Shown piece after piece: positions 16,771 to 23,516 of a stretch of DNA of 64,000 bases. Under the pieces are notes generated by a model. The model was not told where the DNA came from. It made no database searches and saw nothing but the letters and a program-made list of their open reading frames with translations. Source of the stretch: Bordetella genomosp. 2 (GTDB lineage: Bacteria > Pseudomonadota > Gammaproteobacteria > Burkholderiales > Burkholderiaceae_B). Every line of letters begins with the position of its first letter. Within the stretch, counting starts at the first letter, position 1. The position numbers and the translations under genes are program-made. Where the stretch lies: positions 107,910-171,909 of the forward strand of contig NZ_NEVT01000004.1 in the NCBI RefSeq assembly GCF_002261345.1, written 5' to 3'.

Positions 16771-16888
16771 GCGTGGCGGTGAGGCCCGGGCGGCCAGTTG
16801 GAGGGAGGGCAGCCCCCGCAGGGGGCCGAGGGCGCCTGGTGGCGCGCCCGAGCCGAGCGACGTGGCCGCCCGGGCCTCACCGCCACGC
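16771..16888. repeat. Long hairpin element, copy A (conserved core, 26-bp perfect arms)
   Basis: Arms at 16771-16796 and 16863-16888 are perfect 26-nt inverted copies; pairing extends 5 nt further with one mismatch. They enclose a 66-nt core (16797-16862) beginning GTTGGAGGGAGGGCAG and ending GAGCCGAGCGACG. The core recurs in reverse orientation at 46753-46820, but the arms there have a different sequence. No protein is encoded. It could be a mobile hairpin, a structured RNA or a transcription barrier. Confidence 0.8.
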
Positions 16889-16947
16889 GCGGGCGCCCCA
16901 AGAACCCACCCCACCGAACCGCCAGCCCCCCCGTAGGCGTTTCCCCT

Positions 16948-16963
16948 AACTGGTCAGACCGGT
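16948..16963. promoter_or_regulatory. GntR operator before the ABC transporter operon
   Basis: AACTGGTCAGACCGGT is identical over all 16 bases to the site at 15099-15114. It lies about 105 bases before the receptor gene start. Confidence 0.78.
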
Positions 16964-17068
16964 CGTAACAGCACTACAACTGCGGCTGGAGTACTTGCAT
17001 CCCTCAGTTCGTTCAGCCATGACTGCCGGCGTAGCCGCCGCATGCCGTTCTTGAAGGAGAAGTCCACC

Positions 17069-18287
17069 ATGAAGCTGCCCCGCCTCATTGCCGCCTCCTG
17101 CGCCGCCATGCTGGCGCTGGGGACCGCCGCCAGCATGGCGGCCGACCCCATCGTGATCGGCGTCAGCATTGCCCAGTCGCCGCCCGGGTCGGTCGTGCAG
17201 GGCACCCAGGTCAAGGACGGTGTCGAGATCGTCACCAAGATCATCAACGACAAGGGCGGCGTGCTGGGCCGGCCGCTTGAGATCGTCTACGAAGACAACC
17301 AGGGCATCCCGGAAAAAGGCCGCGCCGCCGCCGAGAAACTGATCGCCCGCGACAAGGTCGTGGCGATCACCGGCGGTCACCAGAGCTCGGTGTGCCTGGC
17401 GGAAATCGAAGTGGCGCATCGCTACAAGATGCCCTACGTCAACACCAATTGCTGGTCGGACGACGTGCGCGCCAAGGGCTATCCGGAAGTCTTCAACCCG
17501 GGCAACTACAACACCCGCGTGTCGTCCGCCATGGCCGACACGATCGCCGCCTTGAAGGTCAAGCGGGTGGTGGCCTTCGCCGAGAACACCGACTATGGCA
17601 TCGGCCAGGCCAAGCTGCTGGGCGATTTCCTGAAGAAGGCCGCGCCCGACACCGAGTACAAGTACGTGGCGCTGGACCGCGCCGGCAAGGATTTCACCCC
17701 GGCGGTGCTGCCCCTGCGCGCCAACCCGCCCGACGTGGTGGTGAACATCATGCTGCCGCCGGCCGCCTATATCCTGATGAACCAGTTGTACGAGCAGGGC
17801 GTGGCCCCCAGCGCCCAGACCTGGCTGTACGACGGCGCGGGCATCGCCGACTACCCCGACTTCTGGCAGAACGTGAAGAAGGCGGGCAAGTACATGCTGG
17901 CCTTCGGCCTGTACCACCCCCCTGATGCCGATGCCCGAGCTGGGCAAGCAAGTCGGGCAGATCTACCAGCAGCAGAGCAAGTCCGAGCCCAATCGCCTGA
18001 TCTTCCAGGCCGCCGATTCGGTGCTGCTGATCGCCCGCGCCATCGAGCAGGCCAAGTCGACCGACAGCGCGGCGATCATCAAGGCCCTGCAGGACATGGA
18101 ATTCGAAGGCACGCGCGGCAAGTTCCGCTTCTCGCAGGATGCCGGCTACAAATACCAGCAGTGGGTCGACATCCCCTACGTCACGTACCAGCTGACCGAG
18201 ATCGACCAGCCGCTGAGCAAGACCACGCTGATCCAGGCATCGGGCCAGCCGCTGGACATCGCCAAGGCCGTCAAGCCGGCCCGGTAA
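17069..18287 (+). pseudogene. Type-1 (Leu/Ile/Val- or urea-like) ABC substrate-binding protein, frameshifted
   Basis: The frame from the ATG at 17069 (AAGGAGA 8 bases before) encodes a signal peptide to about residue 25 and a receptor of the LivK/UrtA fold (IVIGVSIAQSPPG, ITGGHQSSVCLAEIE). At a run of six C (17917-17922) the frame breaks; the matching C-terminus (PELGKQVGQIYQQQ onward) continues in another frame to 18287. Five C, i.e. one fewer, would restore a ~405-residue protein. As written, translation runs into unrelated sequence, so the transporter lacks its receptor. It may be a true mutation, a slippage-prone switch or a base-calling error. Confidence 0.85.
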
Positions 18288-18296
18288 CCGCAGGCC

Positions 18297-18320
18297 GCGC
18301 CCGGCCGTCGCGCCGGGCGC
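18297..18320 (+). terminator. Intercistronic hairpin after the receptor gene
   Basis: GCGCCCGGC (18297-18305) pairs with GCCGGGCGC (18312-18320), followed by CTTTCC. Such hairpins between receptor and permease genes commonly stabilise the receptor mRNA or attenuate distal genes. Confidence 0.5.
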
Positions 18321-18372
18321 CTTTCCAAGCGCCGGCCGGCCCACGCCGCCGGCAATCGACGGGAGCCCTCCT

Positions 18373-19263
18373 GTGCTCGCAGTGGACTTGTTCGTCAACG
18401 GCCTGATCATCGGCCTGTTCTATGCGTTGATGGCGGTCGGCCTGACGATGATCTTCGGCATCCTGAAGGTGGTCAATTTCGCGCATGGCGAGTTCTACAT
18501 GATCGGCGCCTACGCGTACACGCTGGTCTCGCTGGGGCTGGGCGTCCCGCCCTGGCTGGCCCTGCCGGTGGCGGCCGCGGCCGGCGCGGCGCTGGGCTGG
18601 GCCACCGAGCGCTGGTTGATGCGGCCGCTCTATGCCGGCTACGGTTCGTGGGGCCTGATGAAAGACGAGTATGCGGTAGTGGTCACCTTCGGCCTGTCGC
18701 TGCTGCTGATCAACCTGGTCGACAAGGTGGTCGGCCCGTATCCGGTGCGCGGGCCGTCGCTGTCGGACATCACCCGCATGGCCATCGGTCCTTTCATGAT
18801 CAGCGGCCAGAAACTGATCACCGCCGGGCTGGCCATCGTGCTGCTGGCCGGCCTGGCGGTGTTCATCAAGTATTCGCTGTGGGGCCGCCAGGTACAGGCG
18901 GTCGCCCAGAACCGCCTGGGCGCCTCGATCGCCGGCATCGACACCGCGCGCGCCAGCAGCATCATCTTCATGGCCTCGGGCGTACTGGCCGCGCTGGCGG
19001 GCGCCCTGCTGGCTCCTGTCATCAACCCGGCGCCCGACGTCGGCCTGTTCCCCGCCGTCAAATCGTACGTGATCGTGGTGATCGGCGGCATGGGCTCCAT
19101 ACCCGGCAGCATCGTGGCGGCGCTGGCGCTGGGCGTGCTGGAAAGCTTCGGCGCGGTCTACCTGTCGTACGACTACCGCGACACGTTCGGGCTGGCGATT
19201 TTGATCCTGGTGTTGTTGCTGCGGCCGCGCGGGCTGTTCGGCGAACGCGCGCGCGAGGTCTGA
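18373..19263 (+). CDS. livH: Branched-chain/urea-type ABC permease, LivH family
   Basis: 296 residues with GTG start and about eight membrane segments. Family motifs are NGLIIGLFYALMAVGLTMIFG at the N-terminus, NFAHGEFYMIGAY, and the late VIGGMGSIPGSIVAALALG loop that contacts the ATPase. It forms the inner-membrane channel with the LivM-type protein 2 bases downstream. The neighbours (amidase, AllA-like lyase, GntR operators) suggest a nitrogen compound such as an amide or ureide rather than leucine. Confidence 0.9.
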   Translation: MLAVDLFVNGLIIGLFYALMAVGLTMIFGILKVVNFAHGEFYMIGAYAYTLVSLGLGVPPWLALPVAAAAGAALGWATERWLMRPLYAGYGSWGLMKDEYAVVVTFGLSLLLINLVDKVVGPYPVRGPSLSDITRMAIGPFMISGQKLITAGLAIVLLAGLAVFIKYSLWGRQVQAVAQNRLGASIAGIDTARASSIIFMASGVLAALAGALLAPVINPAPDVGLFPAVKSYVIVVIGGMGSIPGSIVAALALGVLESFGAVYLSYDYRDTFGLAILILVLLLRPRGLFGERAREV

Positions 19264-19265
19264 AA

Positions 19266-20237
19266 ATGGCATATCCGCGACATCCGAATTTTCTGCGCGA
19301 CAAGCTGGGCGAGGAAATGCGCCTGTCGGTCGCCGGGCTGGCGGTGCTGGCCGCGTTGCCGCTGGCGATCGCCTCGCCGTATTGGCTGGGGGTGCTGATC
19401 GTCAGCATGTACTTCGCCATGCTGGCGTGCGGCTGGAACCTGCTGGCCGGCTACACGGGGCAGTTCTCGCTGGCGCCCGCCGCCTTCGCCATGCTGGGCG
19501 GCTACACCACCGGCCTGCTGGCCCACCACCTGGACACGCCGCTGTGGATCGGCCTGCCCCTGGCCGCCATCATCCCGGGCCTCATCGGCCTGGCGCTGGG
19601 CCGCATCGTGCTGCGGCTGTCGGGCCCGTACCTGGCGCTGACCACCCTGTCGTTCGCCGAGATCGCCCGCCTGGTCATCTACAACTCGATCGACTTCACG
19701 CGCGGCGACCAGGGGCTCAACGTGCCGGGCCTGGTCGAGAGCCGCACCGCGTACTACTACCTGTTCCTGGCGGCGCTGTGCGCCACCATGCTGGTCGTCT
19801 ATGCGCTGCTGCGCTCGCCCACCGGCCGCTTCCTGCAGGCGATCCGCGACGACGAGATCGGCGCGGCCAGCCGCGGCATCGACGTGGTGCGCTGCAAGAC
19901 CATCGCCTTCCTGGTCAGTTGCGCCATCTGCGGCTTCGCCGGCGGCCTGTACGGCACCTTCGCGCGCCTGGTCAGCCCGGAACTGGGCATCATCGCGCAG
20001 ACCGGGCTGGTCATCGCCATGGTGGTCATCGGCGGCATGGGCACCCTGGTCGGGCCGCTGATCGGCGCGGTGCTAGTCTATGTGGCCTCCGAACTGCTGC
20101 GCGACGCCGGCAATATCCAGATGATCGTGTTCGCCCTGGTGGTGATCGTGTTCGCCCGCTTCTTCCGCGCCGGGTTGTGGGGGCTGGCGCGCGGGCTGGT
20201 CGCCCGGCGGCGCGCCGCCGCCTCGGGAGACGCCTGA
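19266..20237 (+). CDS. livM: Branched-chain/urea-type ABC permease, LivM family
   Basis: 323 residues from the ATG at 19266, two bases after the livH stop. It has multiple membrane segments with the family motifs NLLAGYTGQFSLAPAAFAMLG, LRLSGPYLALTTLSFAEI, a GDQGLNVPG loop and VIGGMGTLVGPLIGA. It pairs with the LivH protein to form the translocation pore. Its stop TGA overlaps the ATG of the following ATPase gene (TGATG), indicating translational coupling. Confidence 0.92.
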   Translation: MAYPRHPNFLRDKLGEEMRLSVAGLAVLAALPLAIASPYWLGVLIVSMYFAMLACGWNLLAGYTGQFSLAPAAFAMLGGYTTGLLAHHLDTPLWIGLPLAAIIPGLIGLALGRIVLRLSGPYLALTTLSFAEIARLVIYNSIDFTRGDQGLNVPGLVESRTAYYYLFLAALCATMLVVYALLRSPTGRFLQAIRDDEIGAASRGIDVVRCKTIAFLVSCAICGFAGGLYGTFARLVSPELGIIAQTGLVIAMVVIGGMGTLVGPLIGAVLVYVASELLRDAGNIQMIVFALVVIVFARFFRAGLWGLARGLVARRRAAASGDA

Positions 20238-20974
20238 TGCCCCTGCTGCAGATCACCGCGATCGAAAAACGCTTCGGCGGCTTGCGCGCCGTCGACGGCG
20301 CCGGCATGGACGTGCAGGAAGGCGAACTGCTGGGCCTGATCGGCCCCAACGGCTCCGGCAAGACCACCCTGCTCAATGTGCTGTCCGGCCACTTGCGGGC
20401 CGATGCCGGCCAGGTGCTGCTGGACGGGCGCCCGGTGGCCGGCCTGGGCCCTACCCGGCTCGCGCGCCTGGGCATACAGCGCATGTTCCAGATGACGCGG
20501 GTCTTCAACCGGGTCAGCGCCCTCGACAACCTGCTGGTGTGCGGCCTGGCCATGGGGCTCGACGAAAGCCGCGCGGTCGCCCGCGCCGGGCAGCTGCTGG
20601 ACGAATTGCGGCTGGCGCCGTCGGCGCACCTGGACGCCGGGCAATTGTCGGGCGGGCAGCGCAAGCTGCTGGAGTTCGGCGCCTGCTTCATGGTGCCGCC
20701 GCGCATCGCCCTGCTGGACGAACCCTTCGCGGCGGTGCATCCGGTCATGAAGGAAATCATGTCGGCCTTCATCCAGCGCCGCAACGCGGAAGGCCAGACC
20801 TTCATCCTGGTCAGCCACGACATGCCGGTGGTGGTCGACCTGTGCCCCCGCGCGGTGTGCATGAACGCCGGCAAGGTGCTGGCCGACGGCCCGACCCAGG
20901 ACGTGCTGCGCGCGCCGGCGGTGATCGAGGCCTACCTGGGCGAGGACGCAACGGCGGAGGCCGGCCATGACTGA
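20237..20974 (+). CDS. livG: Branched-chain-type ABC transporter ATPase, LivG family
   Basis: 245 residues. Walker A is GPNGSGKTT (~residues 36-44), signature LSGGQRKLLEF, Walker B IALLDEPFAAV and switch His in LVSHDMP. The C-terminus has the GKVLADG-x-x-x-V segment typical of LivG. The Walker B region reads EPFAAVHP where most LivG proteins have EPxAGLNP, a modest variation. It dimerises with the LivF-type ATPase encoded by the next gene, whose start overlaps this gene by 8 bases. Confidence 0.9.
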   Translation: MPLLQITAIEKRFGGLRAVDGAGMDVQEGELLGLIGPNGSGKTTLLNVLSGHLRADAGQVLLDGRPVAGLGPTRLARLGIQRMFQMTRVFNRVSALDNLLVCGLAMGLDESRAVARAGQLLDELRLAPSAHLDAGQLSGGQRKLLEFGACFMVPPRIALLDEPFAAVHPVMKEIMSAFIQRRNAEGQTFILVSHDMPVVVDLCPRAVCMNAGKVLADGPTQDVLRAPAVIEAYLGEDATAEAGHD

Positions 20975-21701
20975 ACCGCTGCTCGCCATGGAAGATGTCA
21001 CCGCCGGCTATCTGGGCGACATCGATGTGCTGCGCAATGTCTCGCTGGCGGTGCAGGCGGGCCGCATCAGCGGCCTGATCGGCCTGAACGGCGCCGGCAA
21101 ATCGACGCTCATGAAGACCCTGTGCGGCTTCCTGCAACCGAAGTCCGGCCGCGTCGTGCTTGCCGGCCAGGACATCTCGGGCCAGGCGCCGCACACCATG
21201 ATCGATGCCGGGCTTTGGTATATCCCGCAAGAATCCAGCCTGTTCCCCTACCTGAGCGTGGCGGACAATCTGCGCCTGCCCCTGGAAGGCCGCCGGCGCC
21301 AGTTCGGCGCGGAACTGGAGCGGCGCTACGCCGATACGCTGGAACGGTTCCCCGTGCTGAAGGAAAAGCTGCGCGAGCAGGCGGGCAACCTGTCGGGCGG
21401 CCAGCAGAAATCGCTGGAATTCGCCAAGGCCTATATGGTCCGGCCGCGCGTCTGCCTGATCGACGAGCCCAGCATCGGCCTGGCGCCGCGGGTGGCGGCC
21501 GACATCTTCAAATGGATCCACGCCTTCGCGCAGTCCGGCATGGGCATCCTGCTGGTGGACCACAACGTGCGGCGCGTGGTGCAGATGTCGCACCATGTCT
21601 ATGTGCTGAGCCTGGGCGAGATCACCGCGTCGGGCTCGCCGGAGGCCTTCGCGGGCGACCTGCATGCCCAGGTGCGGGAATGGCTGGGAATCAATTTCTG
21701 A
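20967..21701 (+). CDS. livF: Branched-chain-type ABC transporter ATPase, LivF family
   Basis: 244 residues with Walker A GLNGAGKST, signature LSGGQQKSLEFAKA, Walker B CLIDEPSIGLAPR and the H-loop LVDHNV. LivF proteins differ from LivG in lacking the C-terminal extension, as here. The start overlaps the end of livG and the stop TGA overlaps the ATG of the AllA-like gene at 21701, so the whole set is translationally coupled. Confidence 0.92.
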   Translation: MTEPLLAMEDVTAGYLGDIDVLRNVSLAVQAGRISGLIGLNGAGKSTLMKTLCGFLQPKSGRVVLAGQDISGQAPHTMIDAGLWYIPQESSLFPYLSVADNLRLPLEGRRRQFGAELERRYADTLERFPVLKEKLREQAGNLSGGQQKSLEFAKAYMVRPRVCLIDEPSIGLAPRVAADIFKWIHAFAQSGMGILLVDHNVRRVVQMSHHVYVLSLGEITASGSPEAFAGDLHAQVREWLGINF

Positions 21702-22201
21702 TGGCCGGGCGCGAGCTGGTCCTGCGCCCCCTGGCCGCCGACGCGTTCCAACCCTATGGCGACGTGATCGGCAGCGCCGGGCGCGACGGCCGCGCCATCA
21801 ACGCCGGCACCTCGCTGCGCGTCGAGATGCCCGACCCGGACATCCTGGCGCAGGCCGGCCGCCCTTCCCTCAGCGTGTTCCGCGCGCGCGCCGGCGCCGT
21901 GCCGTTCGTGGCGCACATGCTGGAACGCCACTGCCTGGGCAGCCAGACGTTCCTGCCGCTGCACGGCACGCCCTATGTGGTGCTGGTGGCGCTGGGCGCA
22001 CAGGCGCCGGATCCGGACACGGCGCAGGCGTTCCTGGCCGACGGCCGCTGCGGCGTCACCTTGCGGCGCGGCGTCTGGCACCATCCGCTGTGGGCGCTGG
22101 CGGCTGGCGACTTCGCCGTGCTCGAACGCCGCGGCGCGAGCGTCGACTGCGATATCGCCACGCTGTCCGACGGCCCCTGGCGGATATTGCCTAGCGCCTG
22201 A
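21701..22201 (+). CDS. allA: Ureidoglycolate lyase/hydrolase (AllA) family
   Basis: 166 residues of the cupin-like AllA fold. Recognisable are the opening LRPLAADAFQPYGDVI, the central LERHCLGSQTFLPLHG and the GVWHHPLWALAAGDFAVLER segment that carries the active-site histidines. AllA converts ureidoglycolate to glyoxylate and urea in allantoin degradation. It is the last gene of the GntR-controlled transporter operon, and its ATG overlaps the livF stop. That context makes a ureide the best guess for the imported substrate, although no other allantoin genes are here. Its end overlaps the convergent glycosylase gene by 11 bases. Confidence 0.82.
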   Translation: MAGRELVLRPLAADAFQPYGDVIGSAGRDGRAINAGTSLRVEMPDPDILAQAGRPSLSVFRARAGAVPFVAHMLERHCLGSQTFLPLHGTPYVVLVALGAQAPDPDTAQAFLADGRCGVTLRRGVWHHPLWALAAGDFAVLERRGASVDCDIATLSDGPWRILPSA

Positions 22202-22763
22202 CAGCCGTGCCGCCTTCCGCCAGGCCCACCGCCAGCCCGGCCCGCCAGGCCGCCAGCTTGCCGGCGCGGTCCAGCGCCGCGTGGGCCGGGCTGGTGGACG
22301 GCAGGTCGACGTAGGCCGGCCGCGCCTGGGCGGCCAGGCCCGGCAGCACATGGCGTCGGTACAGCGCGGCGGCCTTGGCGCCGTTGAAGCACACCCGCAG
22401 GATGCCCGGATGGGCGCGGAAGAAGGCGGCGAAGTCGTTCGGCACCACCGTGGCCGGGTCGATGTCGGCGTCCAGGCTGCCGGCGCGCTCGCAGGCCTGC
22501 AGCACGTCCCAAAGCGCCACGCCGGCCGCCGTCAGGGCGGCCACGCGTTCGGCGTAGCCAGCCGCGGCATCGAACCCGTACAGGTCCGCGGCGATCGGCC
22601 AGAATGCGTTGCGCGGATGCGCGTAGTACTGCCGCAGCCGCAGCGAAGCGATCCCCGGCATGGAGCCCAGCACCAGCACGCGCGCGTCCGGCCGCGCCAC
22701 CGGCGGGAAGCCGTGGACGCGCGGCGCGCTGCCGGCCGTCCGCGTCAGGATGCCGGACGCCAT
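22191..22763 (-). CDS. DNA-deoxyinosine/uracil glycosylase, Mug/TDG superfamily
   Basis: 190 residues from the ATG at 22763. The core begins VHGFPPVARPDARVLVLGSMPGIAS, where GSMPG replaces the GINPG active-site loop of Mug. YYAHPRNAFWPI follows, and the later STSPAHAALD loop corresponds to the DNA-intercalating segment. This matches the COG3663 subgroup that removes hypoxanthine or uracil from DNA. The start lies inside the end of the upstream methyltransferase gene (19-base overlap), so the two are probably co-translated. Confidence 0.82.
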   Translation of the reverse strand: MASGILTRTAGSAPRVHGFPPVARPDARVLVLGSMPGIASLRLRQYYAHPRNAFWPIAADLYGFDAAAGYAERVAALTAAGVALWDVLQACERAGSLDADIDPATVVPNDFAAFFRAHPGILRVCFNGAKAAALYRRHVLPGLAAQARPAYVDLPSTSPAHAALDRAGKLAAWRAGLAVGLAEGGTAVRR

Positions 22764-23374
22764 ACGCTGGCCAGCCAGGGCTGTTGCTCGCGCGGCAGCC
22801 CGGCGGGCCGGTAATAGTGCTCCAGCTCGCGGAAGCCGGCGGCGGTCAGCAGCGCGCGCCACGCGGCCAGGTCGTGGTAGGCGCCGTAGCGGCCGCGGTT
22901 CCAGCCTTCCTGGTTGTCGCCGCGCGGATTGGAGCAGAACAGCGCGCCGCCCGGCCGCAATGCGGCGCGCAGTTGGCCAAGCACGCGCGGCAGTTCCTGG
23001 AGCGGAACGTGGAACAGCACGGCATTGGCGTAGATGCCGTCGAAACGCCCGGCGGGCAGGTCCAGCGCCAGCAGGTCCTGCTGCCAGACTTCGCAGCCGG
23101 ACGCCTGGCGCGCCATGGCGACGAACCGTTCGGCGCCGTCCAGCCCGACGGCGCGATGCCCCAGGGCGGTGAACGTCCGCAGGTCGCGGCCGGGCCCGCA
23201 GCCGAGGTCGAGGATGTCGTACGGCGGCGCGCCCTGCAGGTGGCGCAGCAGCGCGGCGATGTTCTGGCTCACGTCGTGGTCGCGCGTGCCGGCCTCGAAG
23301 CTGGCGGCGTTGTCGTTGTAGTGCGCCAGGTTGCGGGCGGCGATTTCGCGCAGTTCATCGGGGGAAAGCGGCAT
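22745..23374 (-). CDS. Class I SAM-dependent methyltransferase
   Basis: 209 residues. Motif I is YDILDLGCGPGRDLRTFTALGH (the GCGPGRD loop binds SAM), followed by the acidic residue in VGLDGAERFV and the FDGIYANAVLFHVP strand of motif II. It resembles small tellurite-resistance or UbiE-like methyltransferases. The substrate is unknown. It is transcribed ahead of the glycosylase with overlapping ends. Confidence 0.87.
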   Translation of the reverse strand: MPLSPDELREIAARNLAHYNDNAASFEAGTRDHDVSQNIAALLRHLQGAPPYDILDLGCGPGRDLRTFTALGHRAVGLDGAERFVAMARQASGCEVWQQDLLALDLPAGRFDGIYANAVLFHVPLQELPRVLGQLRAALRPGGALFCSNPRGDNQEGWNRGRYGAYHDLAAWRALLTAAGFRELEHYYRPAGLPREQQPWLASVWRPAS

Positions 23375-23403
23375 GGCGGCGAGCTCGACGGTTCCAATGG
23401 CAA

Positions 23404-23433
23404 ATGCCAGGCACCCGGGGGGGTGCCTGGCAT
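23404..23433. repeat. Perfect hairpin between methyltransferase and pckG genes
   Basis: ATGCCAGGCACCC (23404-23416) and GGGTGCCTGGCAT (23421-23433) are perfect inverted copies with a GGGG loop. It may end pckG transcription. Its GGTGCC/GGCACC ends resemble the neighbouring GTGTC-type repeat. Confidence 0.55.
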
Positions 23434-23466
23434 CATGGTACTCGTAGAAGGTGTCTTGCGAGCACG

Positions 23467-23497
23467 GTGCCTGACACCCTGCGGGAGTCTGGCACCT
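23467..23497. repeat. Diverged GTGTC-type palindromic repeat
   Basis: The 31 bases follow the pattern of the better-conserved copy at 55993-56023: GGTGCCTGACACCC, then TGC, then GGGAGTCTGGCACC. Two base pairs of the stem are mismatched. It lies 19 bases beyond the 3' end of pckG. Confidence 0.5.
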
Positions 23498-23516
23498 GTG
23501 CCCGTGCCCTGTCCGC

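Larger units (their letters stand above)
16731..17068. other. Intergenic region: hairpin element plus GntR-controlled promoter
   Basis: No gene is visible here. The left half is occupied by the long hairpin element at 16771-16888, followed by C-rich DNA including a C7 run at 16925-16931. The right half holds the GntR operator at 16948-16963 and the leader of the transporter operon with a ribosome site (AAGGAGA, 17054-17060). Confidence 0.7.

Noticed and set aside
16715..16888. CRISPR array
   Set aside because: Palindromes are present, but there is no regular repeat-spacer series and no cas gene in the window.
19266..21701. Overlapping long plus-strand frames within the transporter operon
   Set aside because: They are out-of-frame shadows of livM, livG and livF, Arg/Pro-rich and without domains.
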